44,538 bases of DNA from Terriglobales bacterium (GCA_035937135.1 DASYVL010000038.1:1-44538), one strand, 5' to 3'; positions 31,747 to 41,576 are shown, numbered from the stretch's first letter. The notes: generated by a model from the letters alone, not told the origin. Made by a program: numbers and translations.

Positions 31747-33543
31747 GTGACCTCGGAACTGGAGATCGGGCTCTACATCTTCATCCTGGCGGGGTTCCTC
31801 GGCTACCACGTCATCACCCGCATTCCGCCGCTGCTGCATACGCCGCTGATGTCGGCCACCAACGCCATCTCTGGCATCTCGCTCATCGGTTCGCTGGTGG
31901 TGGCGGGCGCCGATTACAACCGCCTGAGCACCACGCTCGGCTTCCTTGCCGTCACCTGTTCTGCCACCAACGTGGTCGGGGGCTTCCTCATCACCGACCG
32001 CATGCTGCGCATGTTCAAGACCGGCGAGCAGCAAAGCGGCAAGCAGCGGAAATGGCCTCAGGGCCTTCCCGAGGCACTGGGAATGGCGGTTCTGCTCGCC
32101 GCCATCTTCGCGCTCACCCACTGGCTCGGGTTCGCCAAGGCTCACCACGCGGCGGTGACCGAGGCCATCTCTGCCGGGGCGCTGCGCTACTTCTACATCG
32201 TTTCCGCCATCCTCTTCATCCTGGGGCTGAAGGGCCTGAGTTCGCCCAAGTACGCCCGCAAGGGCATGTGGCTGGCCGAGTTCGGGATGCTGATGGCCAT
32301 CCTGGGGACGCTCTTCCACCCGGAGATCGTCAACTACCGCTGGATCCTGACCGGGCTCACCATCGGCACCATCGGCGGCGCCAGCATGGGCCTTTGGATC
32401 CCCATGACAGCGGTGCCGCAGCGCACCGCGTTCTCCCACTCCATGGGCGCGCTGGCCGCGACGCTCATCGGCATCTCTGAGTTCGCGCGGCATGCCGGAG
32501 TGCTCGACCACGTCAAGATGACCGCCATCGGCTTTGAGGTGGTCATCGGCGGCCTGACCGTCACCGGGAGCCTGATGGCCGCCGCCAAGCTGCAGGAGCT
32601 GCTGCCCGGCGCGCCCATCACCTACAAGGGGCAGAACCTCACCAACACGGCACTGCTGGCCCTGATCGGCGGTCTGCTCGTCTATCTGATCTTGGATCCC
32701 TCAAACACTATGCTCTTCTACGTGATGGTCGCGCTGGCGCTGCTCTTCGGCCTCCTGCTGGTGGTGCCCATCGGGGCGGCGGACATGCCCGTGGTGATCG
32801 CACTCTTGAACTCCTACGGCGGCCTGGCCGACGCTGCCATGGGCTTCGTCCTCATGAACAAGATCCAGATCATCACCGGATCGCTCGACGGGACCTCCGG
32901 CTTCCTGCTTTCCATCCTCATGTGCCGTGCTATGAACCGCTCGGCCATGAACGTGCTCTTCGGCGCCTTCGGCAAGTTGCCGGAGAAAACCGCCGGGCCG
33001 GCAGGGGAGGCCAAGGGTAGCGTGCGCAGCATCACCCCGGAGGAGACCGCGGTGCTGTTCGAGACCGCGCGCTCGGTGATCATCGTCCCCGGCTACGGCA
33101 TGGCGGTGGCCCAGGCGCAGCACGGCGTGAGCGAGCTGGCCAAGCTGTTGATGAAGCGCGGCGTGGACGTGAAGTACGCCATCCACCCCGTGGCCGGCCG
33201 CATGCCCGGGCACATGAACGTGCTGCTGGCCGAGGCCAACGTCCCCTACGACCAGCTCTACGAGATGGAGCAGATCAATCCCTACTTCGCCGGGGCGGAC
33301 GTGGCGCTGATCGTGGGCGCCAACGACGTTACCAATCCCGCCGCCAACAACAACAAGAGCAGCCCGCTCTACGGCATGCCCATCCTGGAGGTGGAGCGCG
33401 CCCAATCCATCATCGTGCTCAAACGCAGCATGCGTCCCGGCTTTGCCGGCGTGGATAACGAGCTCTACTACGACCAGAAGTGCATGATGCTGTTCGGCGA
33501 CGCCCGCGACAGCCTCAACAAACTCTTCGCGGCCATGAAGTAG
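31747..33543 (+). CDS. pntB: NAD(P) transhydrogenase alpha-2/beta fusion
   Basis: A 598-residue membrane protein. Residues 1-90 correspond to the separate alpha-2 (PntA C-terminal) subunit: YIFILAGFLGYHVITRIPPL with TPLMSATNAISGISLIGSLV and the VTCSATNVVGGFLITDRML helix. From about 105 onward it is the beta subunit, with about nine membrane helices (the helix around GLWIPMTAVPQRTAFSHSMG lines the proton path). It ends in the soluble NADP domain (IVPGYGMAVAQAQ, KYAIHPVAGRMPGHMNVLLA, then GANDVTNPAANNNKSSP). It starts at a GTG (31747) with AGAGGAAAG upstream. The usual separate small alpha-2 gene is thus fused to pntB. The two genes together make a complete enzyme. Confidence 0.92.
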   Translation: MTSELEIGLYIFILAGFLGYHVITRIPPLLHTPLMSATNAISGISLIGSLVVAGADYNRLSTTLGFLAVTCSATNVVGGFLITDRMLRMFKTGEQQSGKQRKWPQGLPEALGMAVLLAAIFALTHWLGFAKAHHAAVTEAISAGALRYFYIVSAILFILGLKGLSSPKYARKGMWLAEFGMLMAILGTLFHPEIVNYRWILTGLTIGTIGGASMGLWIPMTAVPQRTAFSHSMGALAATLIGISEFARHAGVLDHVKMTAIGFEVVIGGLTVTGSLMAAAKLQELLPGAPITYKGQNLTNTALLALIGGLLVYLILDPSNTMLFYVMVALALLFGLLLVVPIGAADMPVVIALLNSYGGLADAAMGFVLMNKIQIITGSLDGTSGFLLSILMCRAMNRSAMNVLFGAFGKLPEKTAGPAGEAKGSVRSITPEETAVLFETARSVIIVPGYGMAVAQAQHGVSELAKLLMKRGVDVKYAIHPVAGRMPGHMNVLLAEANVPYDQLYEMEQINPYFAGADVALIVGANDVTNPAANNNKSSPLYGMPILEVERAQSIIVLKRSMRPGFAGVDNELYYDQKCMMLFGDARDSLNKLFAAMK

Positions 33544-33552
33544 TAGTCGCGA

Positions 33553-33695
33553 CTGTCATCCTGAGCGAAGCCCGAGCCCGCCGCAGGCGAGCGATGGGCA
33601 GAGACGAAGGACCCCTACCCCCGCGCCAGGCGCCAAGCTATAGGGCTCCTTCGACTCGCGGCGTCGCATGCGCTCGCCGCTCGGTCAGGATGACA
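33553..33695. repeat. 143-bp inverted-repeat (MITE- or REP-like) element
   Basis: The ends are CTGTCATCCTGAGCG (33553-33567) and CGGTCAGGATGACAG (33682-33695), inverse copies with 12 exact end bases. Further matching runs inside include GACGAAGGACCCCTA against TATAGGGCTCCTTCGA. The two halves are diverged head-to-head copies of one unit that also occurs near 7638 and at 36902-36936. It has no open frame and sits between the convergent pntB and CBS genes. Confidence 0.7.
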
Positions 33696-33728
33696 GAAGC
33701 AATCCTTGGGGTAATCGTCCAGAAACGG

Positions 33729-34178
33729 CTACGCCGGATACTTCCCGGCGATGTAGTTGTGCAGGTTGTCGATGGTGGCTTCCTGGGCGGAGATGATCCA
33801 CTTGACCAGGTCGCCGATGGAGAGCATGCCCACTACCCGCTCGTCCTCCACCACCGGCAGGTGCCGGATGCGGTGGTCCGTCATGACGCGCATGCACTCG
33901 TCCACCGTGTCGCTGGGCGAGCCGGTGATGACCTTGCCGGTCATGATCTCGCCCACCTGGGTCTCCTTGGACATCTTGCCCTTCAGGATGACCTTGCGGG
34001 CGTAGTCGCGCTCCGAGAGCACGCCCACCAGCTTGTCCCCGGAGATCACCAGCAAGGCGCCCACGCCCTTCTCCGCCATGCGCTCGATGGCCTGATAGAC
34101 GCTGGCCTCCGGCTCGATGGAAAAGACCTGGCCGCCCTTCGACTTCAGGACTAGGCTGATTGTGTCGTGCAGTTTCAT
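33729..34178 (-). CDS. Tandem CBS-domain protein
   Basis: A 149-residue soluble protein made of two CBS domains (a Bateman module) and little else. The first has VYQAIERMAEKGVGALLVIS with VGVLSERDYARKVIL; the second has TVDECMRVMTDHRIRHLPVV followed by VVGMLSIGDLVKWII. Such modules bind adenosine nucleotides such as AMP or ATP and usually sense energy state. Without an attached effector domain it probably works by binding a partner. The ATG at 34178 (MKLHDTISLVL) is preferred to a frame starting at 34250, whose extra residues are low-complexity. It converges on pntB across the repeat element and is divergent from the permease pair. Confidence 0.9.
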   Translation of the reverse strand: MKLHDTISLVLKSKGGQVFSIEPEASVYQAIERMAEKGVGALLVISGDKLVGVLSERDYARKVILKGKMSKETQVGEIMTGKVITGSPSDTVDECMRVMTDHRIRHLPVVEDERVVGMLSIGDLVKWIISAQEATIDNLHNYIAGKYPA

Positions 34179-34364
34179 GCTCGCTCTGGCCTTGGGCCCA
34201 GGAGGCCGGTTTGAGGGGGCCATCCTAGCGCCGGGGGCGGGCCAGGTCAACGGGAAATGGGTCCTCGCCGGTTCCTCTGGCCCCCCGCGGCAGTCCGGGC
34301 CGCTGGCTTCCTGATAAGCTGTTCTTGCGAACTGTTTTCCCCTACGGTTCGTATTGGACAGAAG

Positions 34365-35615
34365 ATGCTCCCCGGGTTGCCCAAGAGCTTTCCTTTACGC
34401 GAGCCTACGCGCATCGCGCTGGAGACCATCCGCGCCCACAAGCTGCGCACCTTCCTCACCCTGCTCGGCATCATCCTTTCCGTCTCCACCCTGATCCTGG
34501 TGGTGGCGCTGATCGAGGGCACCAATCGCTACATCGCCGACCGGGTAGCCAACATGGGCGCCAACGTCTTTCTGGTGACCCAGTTCGGCATCATCCCCGA
34601 CCGCAAGGAGTTCGTGAAGGCGCTGCGCCGCAACCGCCCCATCACCTGGGAGGACTACGAAGACCTGCGCGACAACCTGGAACTGCCCCTGCGGGTAGGG
34701 CTGGAAAGCCGCCGCACCGGCACGGTCAAGTCCGGGAACGAGAGCATGGAGGACATTGACGTGCGCGGGGTCACCGCCAACATCGGCGAAATGGACGTGG
34801 AGGAGCCGGCCAGCGGCCGCTACATCACCGATCCCGACGACACCCACCGCTCCCAGATCACCTTGATCGGCGCCGACGTGGCCAGGCGCCTCTTTCCCGA
34901 CGTGGACCCCCTCGGCCAGACCCTGCTCATCGACGGCCGTCCCTTCGAGGTGGTGGGCGTCGCCAAACCCATGGGCACCGTCCTCGGCCAGAGCCAGGAC
35001 AATTTCGTCTACATGCCCATCCAGACCTTCCTGAAAATTTACGGCTCGAACCAGCGGAGTATGGCCATCAACATCCAGTCGCGCGGGCCGGATTGGAGCC
35101 TGCGCACCCAGGAGGAGGCCCGCACCCTGATGCGCGGCCGCCGCCACCTCGTCACCGGCGAGGAGGACAGCTTTGGCATCTTCTCCGCCTCCACCGTCAT
35201 GGACCTGTGGAAGCAGCTCACCGCCGCCATCGCCAGCACCATGGTGGGCGTGGTCTCCGTCTTCCTGGTCATCGGAGGCGTGGTCATCATGAACGTCATG
35301 CTCACCAGCGTGACTGAGCGCACCCGGGAGATCGGCATCCGCAAGTCTTTGGGGGCCCGCAAGCGCGACATCCTGCTGCAGTTCCTGGTGGAGTCGGCGG
35401 TGCTGGCCGGCATCGGCGGGGCCATCGGAGTGCTGCTGGCGGCGGGCCTCTCCGCCCTGGTCGGCGCCACCACGGCCGTGCCCATGGCCATCCCCCTCTC
35501 CGCGGTCATCGTCTCCCTGGCCGTTTCCACCGCCGTCGGCCTGTTCTTCGGCATCTACCCGGCGCGCCGGGCGGCGGACCTGGACCCCATCGAGGCCCTG
35601 CGCTATGAGAACTGA
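34365..35615 (+). CDS. MacB/FtsX-type ABC transporter permease 1
   Basis: A 416-residue inner-membrane protein of the MacB type. One helix (RTFLTLLGIILSVSTLILVV, residues about 26-45) is followed by a periplasmic MacB_PCD domain of some 230 residues. Three C-terminal FtsX-like helices follow, with the conserved cytoplasmic coupling segment TSVTERTREIGIRKSLGARK. It ends ARRAADLDPIEALRYEN, as is normal for the family. These permeases use an ATPase partner to drive envelope-side mechanotransmission or export of lipoproteins, peptides or drugs. No ATPase or membrane-fusion gene is in the window. I choose ATG 34365, since residues before it in the longer frame are not helix-like. The second permease follows after 15 bases. 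Confidence 0.88.
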   Translation: MLPGLPKSFPLREPTRIALETIRAHKLRTFLTLLGIILSVSTLILVVALIEGTNRYIADRVANMGANVFLVTQFGIIPDRKEFVKALRRNRPITWEDYEDLRDNLELPLRVGLESRRTGTVKSGNESMEDIDVRGVTANIGEMDVEEPASGRYITDPDDTHRSQITLIGADVARRLFPDVDPLGQTLLIDGRPFEVVGVAKPMGTVLGQSQDNFVYMPIQTFLKIYGSNQRSMAINIQSRGPDWSLRTQEEARTLMRGRRHLVTGEEDSFGIFSASTVMDLWKQLTAAIASTMVGVVSVFLVIGGVVIMNVMLTSVTERTREIGIRKSLGARKRDILLQFLVESAVLAGIGGAIGVLLAAGLSALVGATTAVPMAIPLSAVIVSLAVSTAVGLFFGIYPARRAADLDPIEALRYEN

Positions 35616-35630
35616 TCGGAGTCCGCGGCC

Positions 35631-36887
<1,257 letters not shown>

Positions 36888-36901
36888 AGTCCCTACGCCT
36901 T

Positions 36902-36936
36902 GTCATCCTGAGCCCGCGTCAGCGGGCGAAGGACCT
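36902..36936. repeat. Short copy of the TCATCCTGAG dispersed repeat
   Basis: TGTCATCCTGA is followed by a perfect hairpin GCCCGC-GTCA-GCGGGC and then GAAGGACCT. The same ends flank the element at 33553-33695. Confidence 0.65.
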
Positions 36937-36963
36937 TGCGTTTGGTTTTCGACGGCAAAAATG

Positions 36964-36995
36964 AAAAGGCCACCCGGAAACCGGGCGGCCTTTTT
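36964..36995 (+). terminator. Rho-independent terminator of the permease operon
   Basis: AAAAGGCCACCCGG, an AAA loop, and CCGGGCGGCC followed by five T form a strong stem with one mismatch and a T-run. The A-run in front lets it work in both directions. Confidence 0.9.
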
Positions 36996-37004
36996 CTAGG
37001 GAGA

Positions 37005-37185
37005 ATAGTTCCAACGGTAAAGTGTTCCGTCAAAACTTTCTGGAGAAATCTTATGAGGGGGCTCGTGGGGTGTCAAGTAGTTTTTCTATAATAAATGTCT
37101 TTGTTTTCAATAACTTAACAAATTAACCCAACCAGTCAACCTGCCTGACAAAAAGTGTCATAAACCGCCGGATTTTACAGCGCAA
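37005..37185. other. AT-rich gene-free island between convergent operons
   Basis: Together with the repeat and terminator before it, this fills the 338-base gap between the permease operon and the gene ending at 37226. It is strikingly AT-rich against the surrounding GC-rich DNA. It holds a TATAAT at 37087-37092, a dyad TGACA-AAAAG-TGTCA at 37146-37160, and a 12-codon frame (start at about 37053) preceded by GGAG. I see no real gene; a small RNA or protein-binding region is possible. Confidence 0.4.
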
Positions 37186-37225
37186 ATCCATGCAAGGGAA
37201 CGGCTTAGTAGCCGGGGGGCCCAGG

Positions 37226-38302
37226 TCAGTCCCGCAGGTTCAGCTGGATGATTTCCACATTCTTAGCGCGGTCGAAGACGCGGTCGGGGAACAGGCGTTT
37301 GGCCAGGATGCGCACCCCGCCGAAGGAGATCCCGATGACGAGCGCGAAGAGCAGAAGGACGCCGATGAGCTCGAAGACGCCGATGATCAGGTTGCCGATG
37401 TTGTCCCTCTGGCTGGGAGTCCGCTCGTTCCAGGTGACGTCGGCGTCGTAGTTCACCTGGCTGAGCAGCGCCTTGGCTTCCTCGGTCGAGACCTCCCCGG
37501 CCACCACCGCCACCAGCGGGCCAGTGCGCTTGGCCATAAAGGCCAGCCCGGTTTCGGGAGCTCCCGGGGCGGGCGGCGGCCGGTAGGCGGCCACGGCTCG
37601 TAGCCGCTCGGCGGCGATCTGCGGCGTGGGATAGGCAATCACCATCAGGGTGGCGCTGCCTTGGCCCGTCCGGTAGGTGGCAATCGCGATCTCGGGATTG
37701 CGGCTGAAGTCCAGGACCTCCGCCGGCAGAGGTGCTCCCACCGCCGCCAGTCCGGCGGGGCCCACTACGTATCGGCTGGAGTGCGGCTCGCGAGCCTCAG
37801 CCGGCAGATACTGGGGCAGGCTGGGGCCACGGGTGGCATACGGTGGCGGCTGGGGCAGGGCTTCGGACAGCTGTCGCAGGTCGGCCGCCGACATGGCCGT
37901 CACCTGGTCGAGCTTCACCTCCACCAGGACGTGGCCGCGGTAGAACAGCACTCGGGCGCCGCTCGAGAGCGCTTGGTCGCCGATGGACTCGGCCTGCATC
38001 TGGGGCTGCTGGTAGAAGGTGAAGGCGCCGAAGGCGCCCGTGGCGTCGCCGAAGCGCGCCGCCCGCACCTGGATATTGCGGTCGCCGCGGGTGTAGGAGG
38101 CATCCTCGAAGTCGGTGAATCCGAACTCCCGCAGGACGGCGGCGTGCGCCGGCTCGGCCGCGGCCGCCTCGGTGCTCACCCGGCTGGGCAGGGACTTGTG
38201 CCAGCCCGAGAATTCCGCCGGCAGCAGCGCGGGACCCGCCTGCGCCGCCGCCAGCCCGGCGAGCCCCATCACCAGCAGTGCGAGATATCGGGCAGTCTTC
38301 AT
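37226..38302 (-). CDS. Exported membrane-anchored protein of unknown function
   Basis: A 358-residue protein with a signal peptide (MKTARYLALLVMGLAGLAAAQ) and one C-terminal membrane helix (about 308-332, LIIGVFELIGVLLLFALVIGIS), so most of it faces the periplasm. The mature part has LLPAEFSGWHKS, GFTDFEDASYTRG and repeated strands such as YRGHVLVEVKLDQVTAMSA. The tail RILAKRLFPDRVFDRAKNVEI is basic and cytoplasmic. It resembles the DUF6599 proteins known from Acidobacteriota, but I hold that name loosely. It lies 91 bases after the amidase gene on the same strand, so it may be the third gene of the envelope cluster. No catalytic motif is visible. Confidence 0.7.
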   Translation of the reverse strand: MKTARYLALLVMGLAGLAAAQAGPALLPAEFSGWHKSLPSRVSTEAAAAEPAHAAVLREFGFTDFEDASYTRGDRNIQVRAARFGDATGAFGAFTFYQQPQMQAESIGDQALSSGARVLFYRGHVLVEVKLDQVTAMSAADLRQLSEALPQPPPYATRGPSLPQYLPAEAREPHSSRYVVGPAGLAAVGAPLPAEVLDFSRNPEIAIATYRTGQGSATLMVIAYPTPQIAAERLRAVAAYRPPPAPGAPETGLAFMAKRTGPLVAVVAGEVSTEEAKALLSQVNYDADVTWNERTPSQRDNIGNLIIGVFELIGVLLLFALVIGISFGGVRILAKRLFPDRVFDRAKNVEIIQLNLRD

Positions 38303-38393
38303 CTCTGGGAGGGGCCGTCTTTCTCCATACCTACATTGGACAACCGGCCCTTCTGGAAAGATTCTACGCCGGGGCGGGAAAGTGACGGGCGGG

Positions 38394-40448
38394 CTATTGG
38401 TTGGCGTTCCGGGCCGACTTGGACCCGGAGGCCAGGCTGATCCCGCTCAGCCCGTCCACGTACTTGGCCACGCCCTTGTAGATGGCTTCGGCGATGCGTT
38501 GCCGGTACTCCGGCGTCTTCAGCTTGCGCTCGTCCGTGTCATTTGAGAGGAAGGAGATCTCGGCCAGGATGGAGGGCATATTGGCCCCGATCAGCACCAC
38601 GAACGGCGCCTTCTTCACTCCCCGGTTGCGCACCCCGGGATTCTTCTTGGAGATGCCGGCATGCAGGGCGGTCTGCACGTCGGAGGCGAACTCGCGCGAC
38701 TCCTCGATCTTGTCCTTGAGTGCGATCTTCTTCACCAGGTCCTGCAGCTCGTGGATCGACTTCTCCGAGACCGCGTTCTCGCGCGCCGCCACTTCCAGCG
38801 CGTCCTCCGAAGAGGTGAAATTCAGGTAGTAGGTCTCCACCCCGCGCGCCCCGGAGTCGCGGCTGGAGTTGGCGTGGATGGAGAGGAACAGGTCGGCCTG
38901 GTTCTGGTTGGCCACCGCCGTCCGGCTCTCCAGCGGCACGAAGGTGTCGTCGTCGCGCGTGTACACCACGTCGGCGCCCATCTTGTCCTGCAGCATCCGG
39001 CCCAGCCGCAGGGAGACGTCCAGCACCAGGTCTTTCTCCGTGAAGCCGCCGTGGCCGATGGTGCCGGTGTCGTGCCCGCCGTGGCCGGGATCGATCACGA
39101 TGCGCCCGATCTTCAGCCCCAGAGCCCGGACCAGCGAGTGCTCGCCCGAGGCCGTGGGCCGCGCCTCGCGCCCCAGGGATGGCGGCGCGCTCTTCCGCTG
39201 GCCCTCCCCGCGCGGGGCCACCGCCTCGTAGGTGGGGCCGCTGGTGGGCTTCGAGGTCGCCTTGACCTCCCTCTCCGTGCCCGGCGCAGGCTCGGGTCTC
39301 TCCGCCTCAGCCTTCTTCGCGATCTCCGCCTTGGAAGGCGCAGCCTCGGTCTTGGAGGTCTTGGAGCTCTCCGGCTTGGTGGCCGCTTCGGGCTTGGCTA
39401 CTGCCGGAGCGGGCTTGTCCTTCTCCTTGGCCGCCGTTTCCGTCTTCACCGGCGCCTTGCCGTGGATGTCCACGATCAGCCGGTAGGGGTTGGGCAGCAG
39501 GAAGGCCGAGTACTCGGCCAGGTCCTGGACCTCCAGCACCACTCGCGTCATCCCCCGCTGGTACTGAGCCACCCGGATCCTCTTCAGAAAGCCGTCCTCC
39601 ACGTCGAAGGTCTTACCCACCAGCTCCGAGGCCAGCTTGGTATCGTGCAGGTCGAAGAAGATGCGATCGGGGTCGGCGATGCGCCCCGCCTCGTACTGCA
39701 CTTCGTTCTCCAGGTCGATGGCCACCCGGGTGTAGTCGGGCGTGGACCAGTGCCGGATGCTGGTGACCAGCGGCCTCCCGCTGCGCGGCTCCGGTTGCGG
39801 GGAGCCGGTGTCCTCGGCGACTGCTTTCAGCTCCTGCTTGTCCTTGTGCTCGTTCTTTTTCTCTTGCTTGGCGGCGGCCGGCGCCTTCTTGAAAACCCTG
39901 GCTTGCTTCTGGATCTCAGCCAGGGCTTGCTTGGCCTGCTCCGCCAGGCGGTGGTTGGGATAGCTCTTCAGGAACTCCTGGAAGGTGGCCGTGGCCTGCT
40001 GCGGCTGCTCCAAGTCCTCCCAGTAGATCTGCCCGATGGTGAACAGGGCTTCAAAGCGGTGGGAGCTGCCCGGGTACTCCCGGCGCAGGAACCGGTACTG
40101 GTCGATGGCCTTCTCGAAGTAGGCGTCCTTGCCCAGGACGCGGCCTTCCTCGGCCAGCAGCTCGGCCATGGCCAGCAGGCTCTCGTTGGCGTGCGGAGAG
40201 GCGGGAGAGTAGTGATAGACGCGCCCGTAGGCCTCGATCACCCGGGCGTACTGGCCCTGGGCGCGCTCCTTGACCGGGCGCCCGTTCAGCGCTTCGCGCA
40301 TGCGCTGCGCGGTTTCGAACTGCGATTGAGCCAACTGCCGGCCGCGGCGCGGGTTCTTTCCCTCCGCCGGCAGGCACACCAGCAGCGCCGCCAGCGCTGC
40401 CGCCAGACACATTCCCCCGCGGATTGGATGGATCTTCCTCAAAACCAC
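38394..40448 (-). CDS. N-acetylmuramoyl-L-alanine amidase with TPR-like and AMIN domains
   Basis: A 684-residue exported cell-wall amidase. The signal peptide (GGMCLAAALAALLVCLPAEG) is followed by a helical, TPR-like region (about 30-190, AIDQYRFLRREYPGSSHRFE). Next come an AMIN domain (TRVAIDLENEVQYEAG, LKRIRVAQYQRGMTRVVLEV), a Lys/Ala/Pro-rich linker, and the Amidase_3 domain. Zinc ligands and catalytic Glu are visible: IDPGHGGHDTG, GFTEKDLVLDV, LFLSIHANSS and LAEISFLSN. It cuts the amide bond between MurNAc and the peptide stem, probably at the septum, where AMIN domains locate. The start is a GTG at 40448; an ATG 12 codons later is an alternative. It follows the lytic transglycosylase by 37 bases. 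Confidence 0.92.
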   Translation of the reverse strand: MVLRKIHPIRGGMCLAAALAALLVCLPAEGKNPRRGRQLAQSQFETAQRMREALNGRPVKERAQGQYARVIEAYGRVYHYSPASPHANESLLAMAELLAEEGRVLGKDAYFEKAIDQYRFLRREYPGSSHRFEALFTIGQIYWEDLEQPQQATATFQEFLKSYPNHRLAEQAKQALAEIQKQARVFKKAPAAAKQEKKNEHKDKQELKAVAEDTGSPQPEPRSGRPLVTSIRHWSTPDYTRVAIDLENEVQYEAGRIADPDRIFFDLHDTKLASELVGKTFDVEDGFLKRIRVAQYQRGMTRVVLEVQDLAEYSAFLLPNPYRLIVDIHGKAPVKTETAAKEKDKPAPAVAKPEAATKPESSKTSKTEAAPSKAEIAKKAEAERPEPAPGTEREVKATSKPTSGPTYEAVAPRGEGQRKSAPPSLGREARPTASGEHSLVRALGLKIGRIVIDPGHGGHDTGTIGHGGFTEKDLVLDVSLRLGRMLQDKMGADVVYTRDDDTFVPLESRTAVANQNQADLFLSIHANSSRDSGARGVETYYLNFTSSEDALEVAARENAVSEKSIHELQDLVKKIALKDKIEESREFASDVQTALHAGISKKNPGVRNRGVKKAPFVVLIGANMPSILAEISFLSNDTDERKLKTPEYRQRIAEAIYKGVAKYVDGLSGISLASGSKSARNANQ

Positions 40449-40485
40449 CGTTCGCCTGCCCGACCCGTCCTGCCCCGCCTTGTCT

Positions 40486-41349
40486 TCAATCCGTGTTGCT
40501 GAAGACCAGTGTGCCCCAGCGATCGCGCGTCGCCCGGATGGGCGCCGAATAGAAGCTGCCCATGTAGCGCAGCTTCTGCGGGTCCCCGTTCCAGTACAAG
40601 CTGGTGATCTGACGCACGTAGTTGCGGGTCTCGCTGTAACGCGGGATGCCGTGGTTGCGCTCGACCGCGCCTGCGCCCGCGTTATAGGCCGCGAGCGACA
40701 GGCTGATGTCGCCGCCGAAATTCTCCAGCAGCGTCTTCAGGTGGCGCACTCCTCCGTCCACGTTCTGCTGCGGATCGAAGGGATTCTCCACGTTCAGGTT
40801 CGCCGCCGTAGCCGGCATCAGCTGCATCAGTCCCATGGCACCCTTGTTGGAGCGGGCCCGGGGATTGAAGTTGGACTCCACCTTGATGATGGCTCGCACC
40901 AGGTTGGGATCCACATTGTGGCGGGCGGCCGCCTGTTCGATGGCGGCATCCACTTCCGACGAGGTCACCGAGCGGCCCTGCGTGATCCCGCGGTAGCCGG
41001 GATTGTCGGAGGCCGCGTCCGCTCCGCCATCCGTGCCACGGCTGCTCGGAAGGCTGGCGATGTAGCGCTGGACGTCCGCCGCGGCGTAGCGCGCCTGGCG
41101 CCGTGCCGATGGCGTGTACAAAGGCACAGGCGTCCAGCGCCGCTCCGCCTGGCTCCAGTACACCAGCGGGCCTGAGCGTCGGGCACTGCTTCTTGAGGTG
41201 GTGGTTTTCGGTGGGGTGGAGTCGTCCACAAAGATGGTCCGTCCACCTTCCTTGCTGGGCACAATGCCACCGCCCTGGAAAGCGGGCAGCAGCGTCGGCG
41301 CCAGAAAGGCGGCGAACGCGATCAGGGGAAGAAGATGGTTTCTTCTCAT
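40486..41349 (-). CDS. Exported lytic transglycosylase (SLT domain)
   Basis: A 287-residue periplasmic enzyme that cleaves the glycan backbone of peptidoglycan. The signal peptide is [18 protein letters not shown].... A low-complexity linker is followed by the SLT domain: [20 protein letters not shown] with the catalytic Glu in [16 protein letters not shown], and [19 protein letters not shown]. The last part, [13 protein letters not shown], is typical of this group. It is the first gene of the envelope cluster, with a promoter and an 80-base structured leader upstream. Acting with the amidase next to it, it would remodel or recycle the wall. Confidence 0.93.
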   Translation of the reverse strand: MRRNHLLPLIAFAAFLAPTLLPAFQGGGIVPSKEGGRTIFVDDSTPPKTTTSRSSARRSGPLVYWSQAERRWTPVPLYTPSARRQARYAAADVQRYIASLPSSRGTDGGADAASDNPGYRGITQGRSVTSSEVDAAIEQAAARHNVDPNLVRAIIKVESNFNPRARSNKGAMGLMQLMPATAANLNVENPFDPQQNVDGGVRHLKTLLENFGGDISLSLAAYNAGAGAVERNHGIPRYSETRNYVRQITSLYWNGDPQKLRYMGSFYSAPIRATRDRWGTLVFSNTD

Positions 41350-41369
41350 AGGTTTGGGTAATCCGAGGC

Positions 41370-41388
41370 GCGGACCTCAACGGTCCGC
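41370..41388 (-). promoter_or_regulatory. Stem-loop in the lytic transglycosylase leader
   Basis: GCGGACC and GGTCCGC form a perfect seven-base stem with a five-base loop, 20 bases before the ATG at 41349. Together with GGTTCGGGGGTAGGG further upstream it suggests a folded leader; no known riboswitch class is matched. Confidence 0.35.
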
Positions 41389-41437
41389 TCCACACCCTAC
41401 CCCCGAACCGGACGGAGAACTCCTCCAGAGTGGCTGG

Positions 41438-41466
41438 ATTATATGCCGTACACGGACCGGGAGCAA
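41438..41466 (-). promoter_or_regulatory. Promoter of the lytic transglycosylase-amidase cluster
   Basis: On the minus strand TTGCTC (41466-41461), a 17-base spacer and a perfect TATAAT (41443-41438) lie about 90 bases upstream of the first gene. Transcription should begin near 41431. Confidence 0.55.
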
Positions 41467-41576
41467 TCGGCCCGCGACGGCGGTATCTACGGAGTGAACA
41501 GGGTAGAAACCCAGAGAAAAATCGATAAAAACCTAAGTTGGAGGTATGAACTCCGGGCTTGGGCCTCCCGCCGCCC

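Noticed and set aside
33553-33695. Insertion sequence
   Set aside because: Inverted ends are present, but there is no transposase frame inside and no visible target duplication, so it is listed as a repeat element only.
37053-37091. 12-codon frame with GGAG in the AT-rich island
   Set aside because: Too short to call, and no gene follows on that strand that a leader peptide could control. Kept only as part of the island note.
38661-40502. 613-codon plus-strand frame opposite the amidase
   Set aside because: The opposite strand holds a complete amidase with all catalytic motifs; the plus-strand product is Arg/Leu/Gly-rich noise.
41350-41431. Known cyclic-dinucleotide riboswitch
   Set aside because: The leader has a hairpin and a G-rich stretch but lacks the conserved loops of the cyclic di-GMP and cyclic di-AMP classes as I know them.
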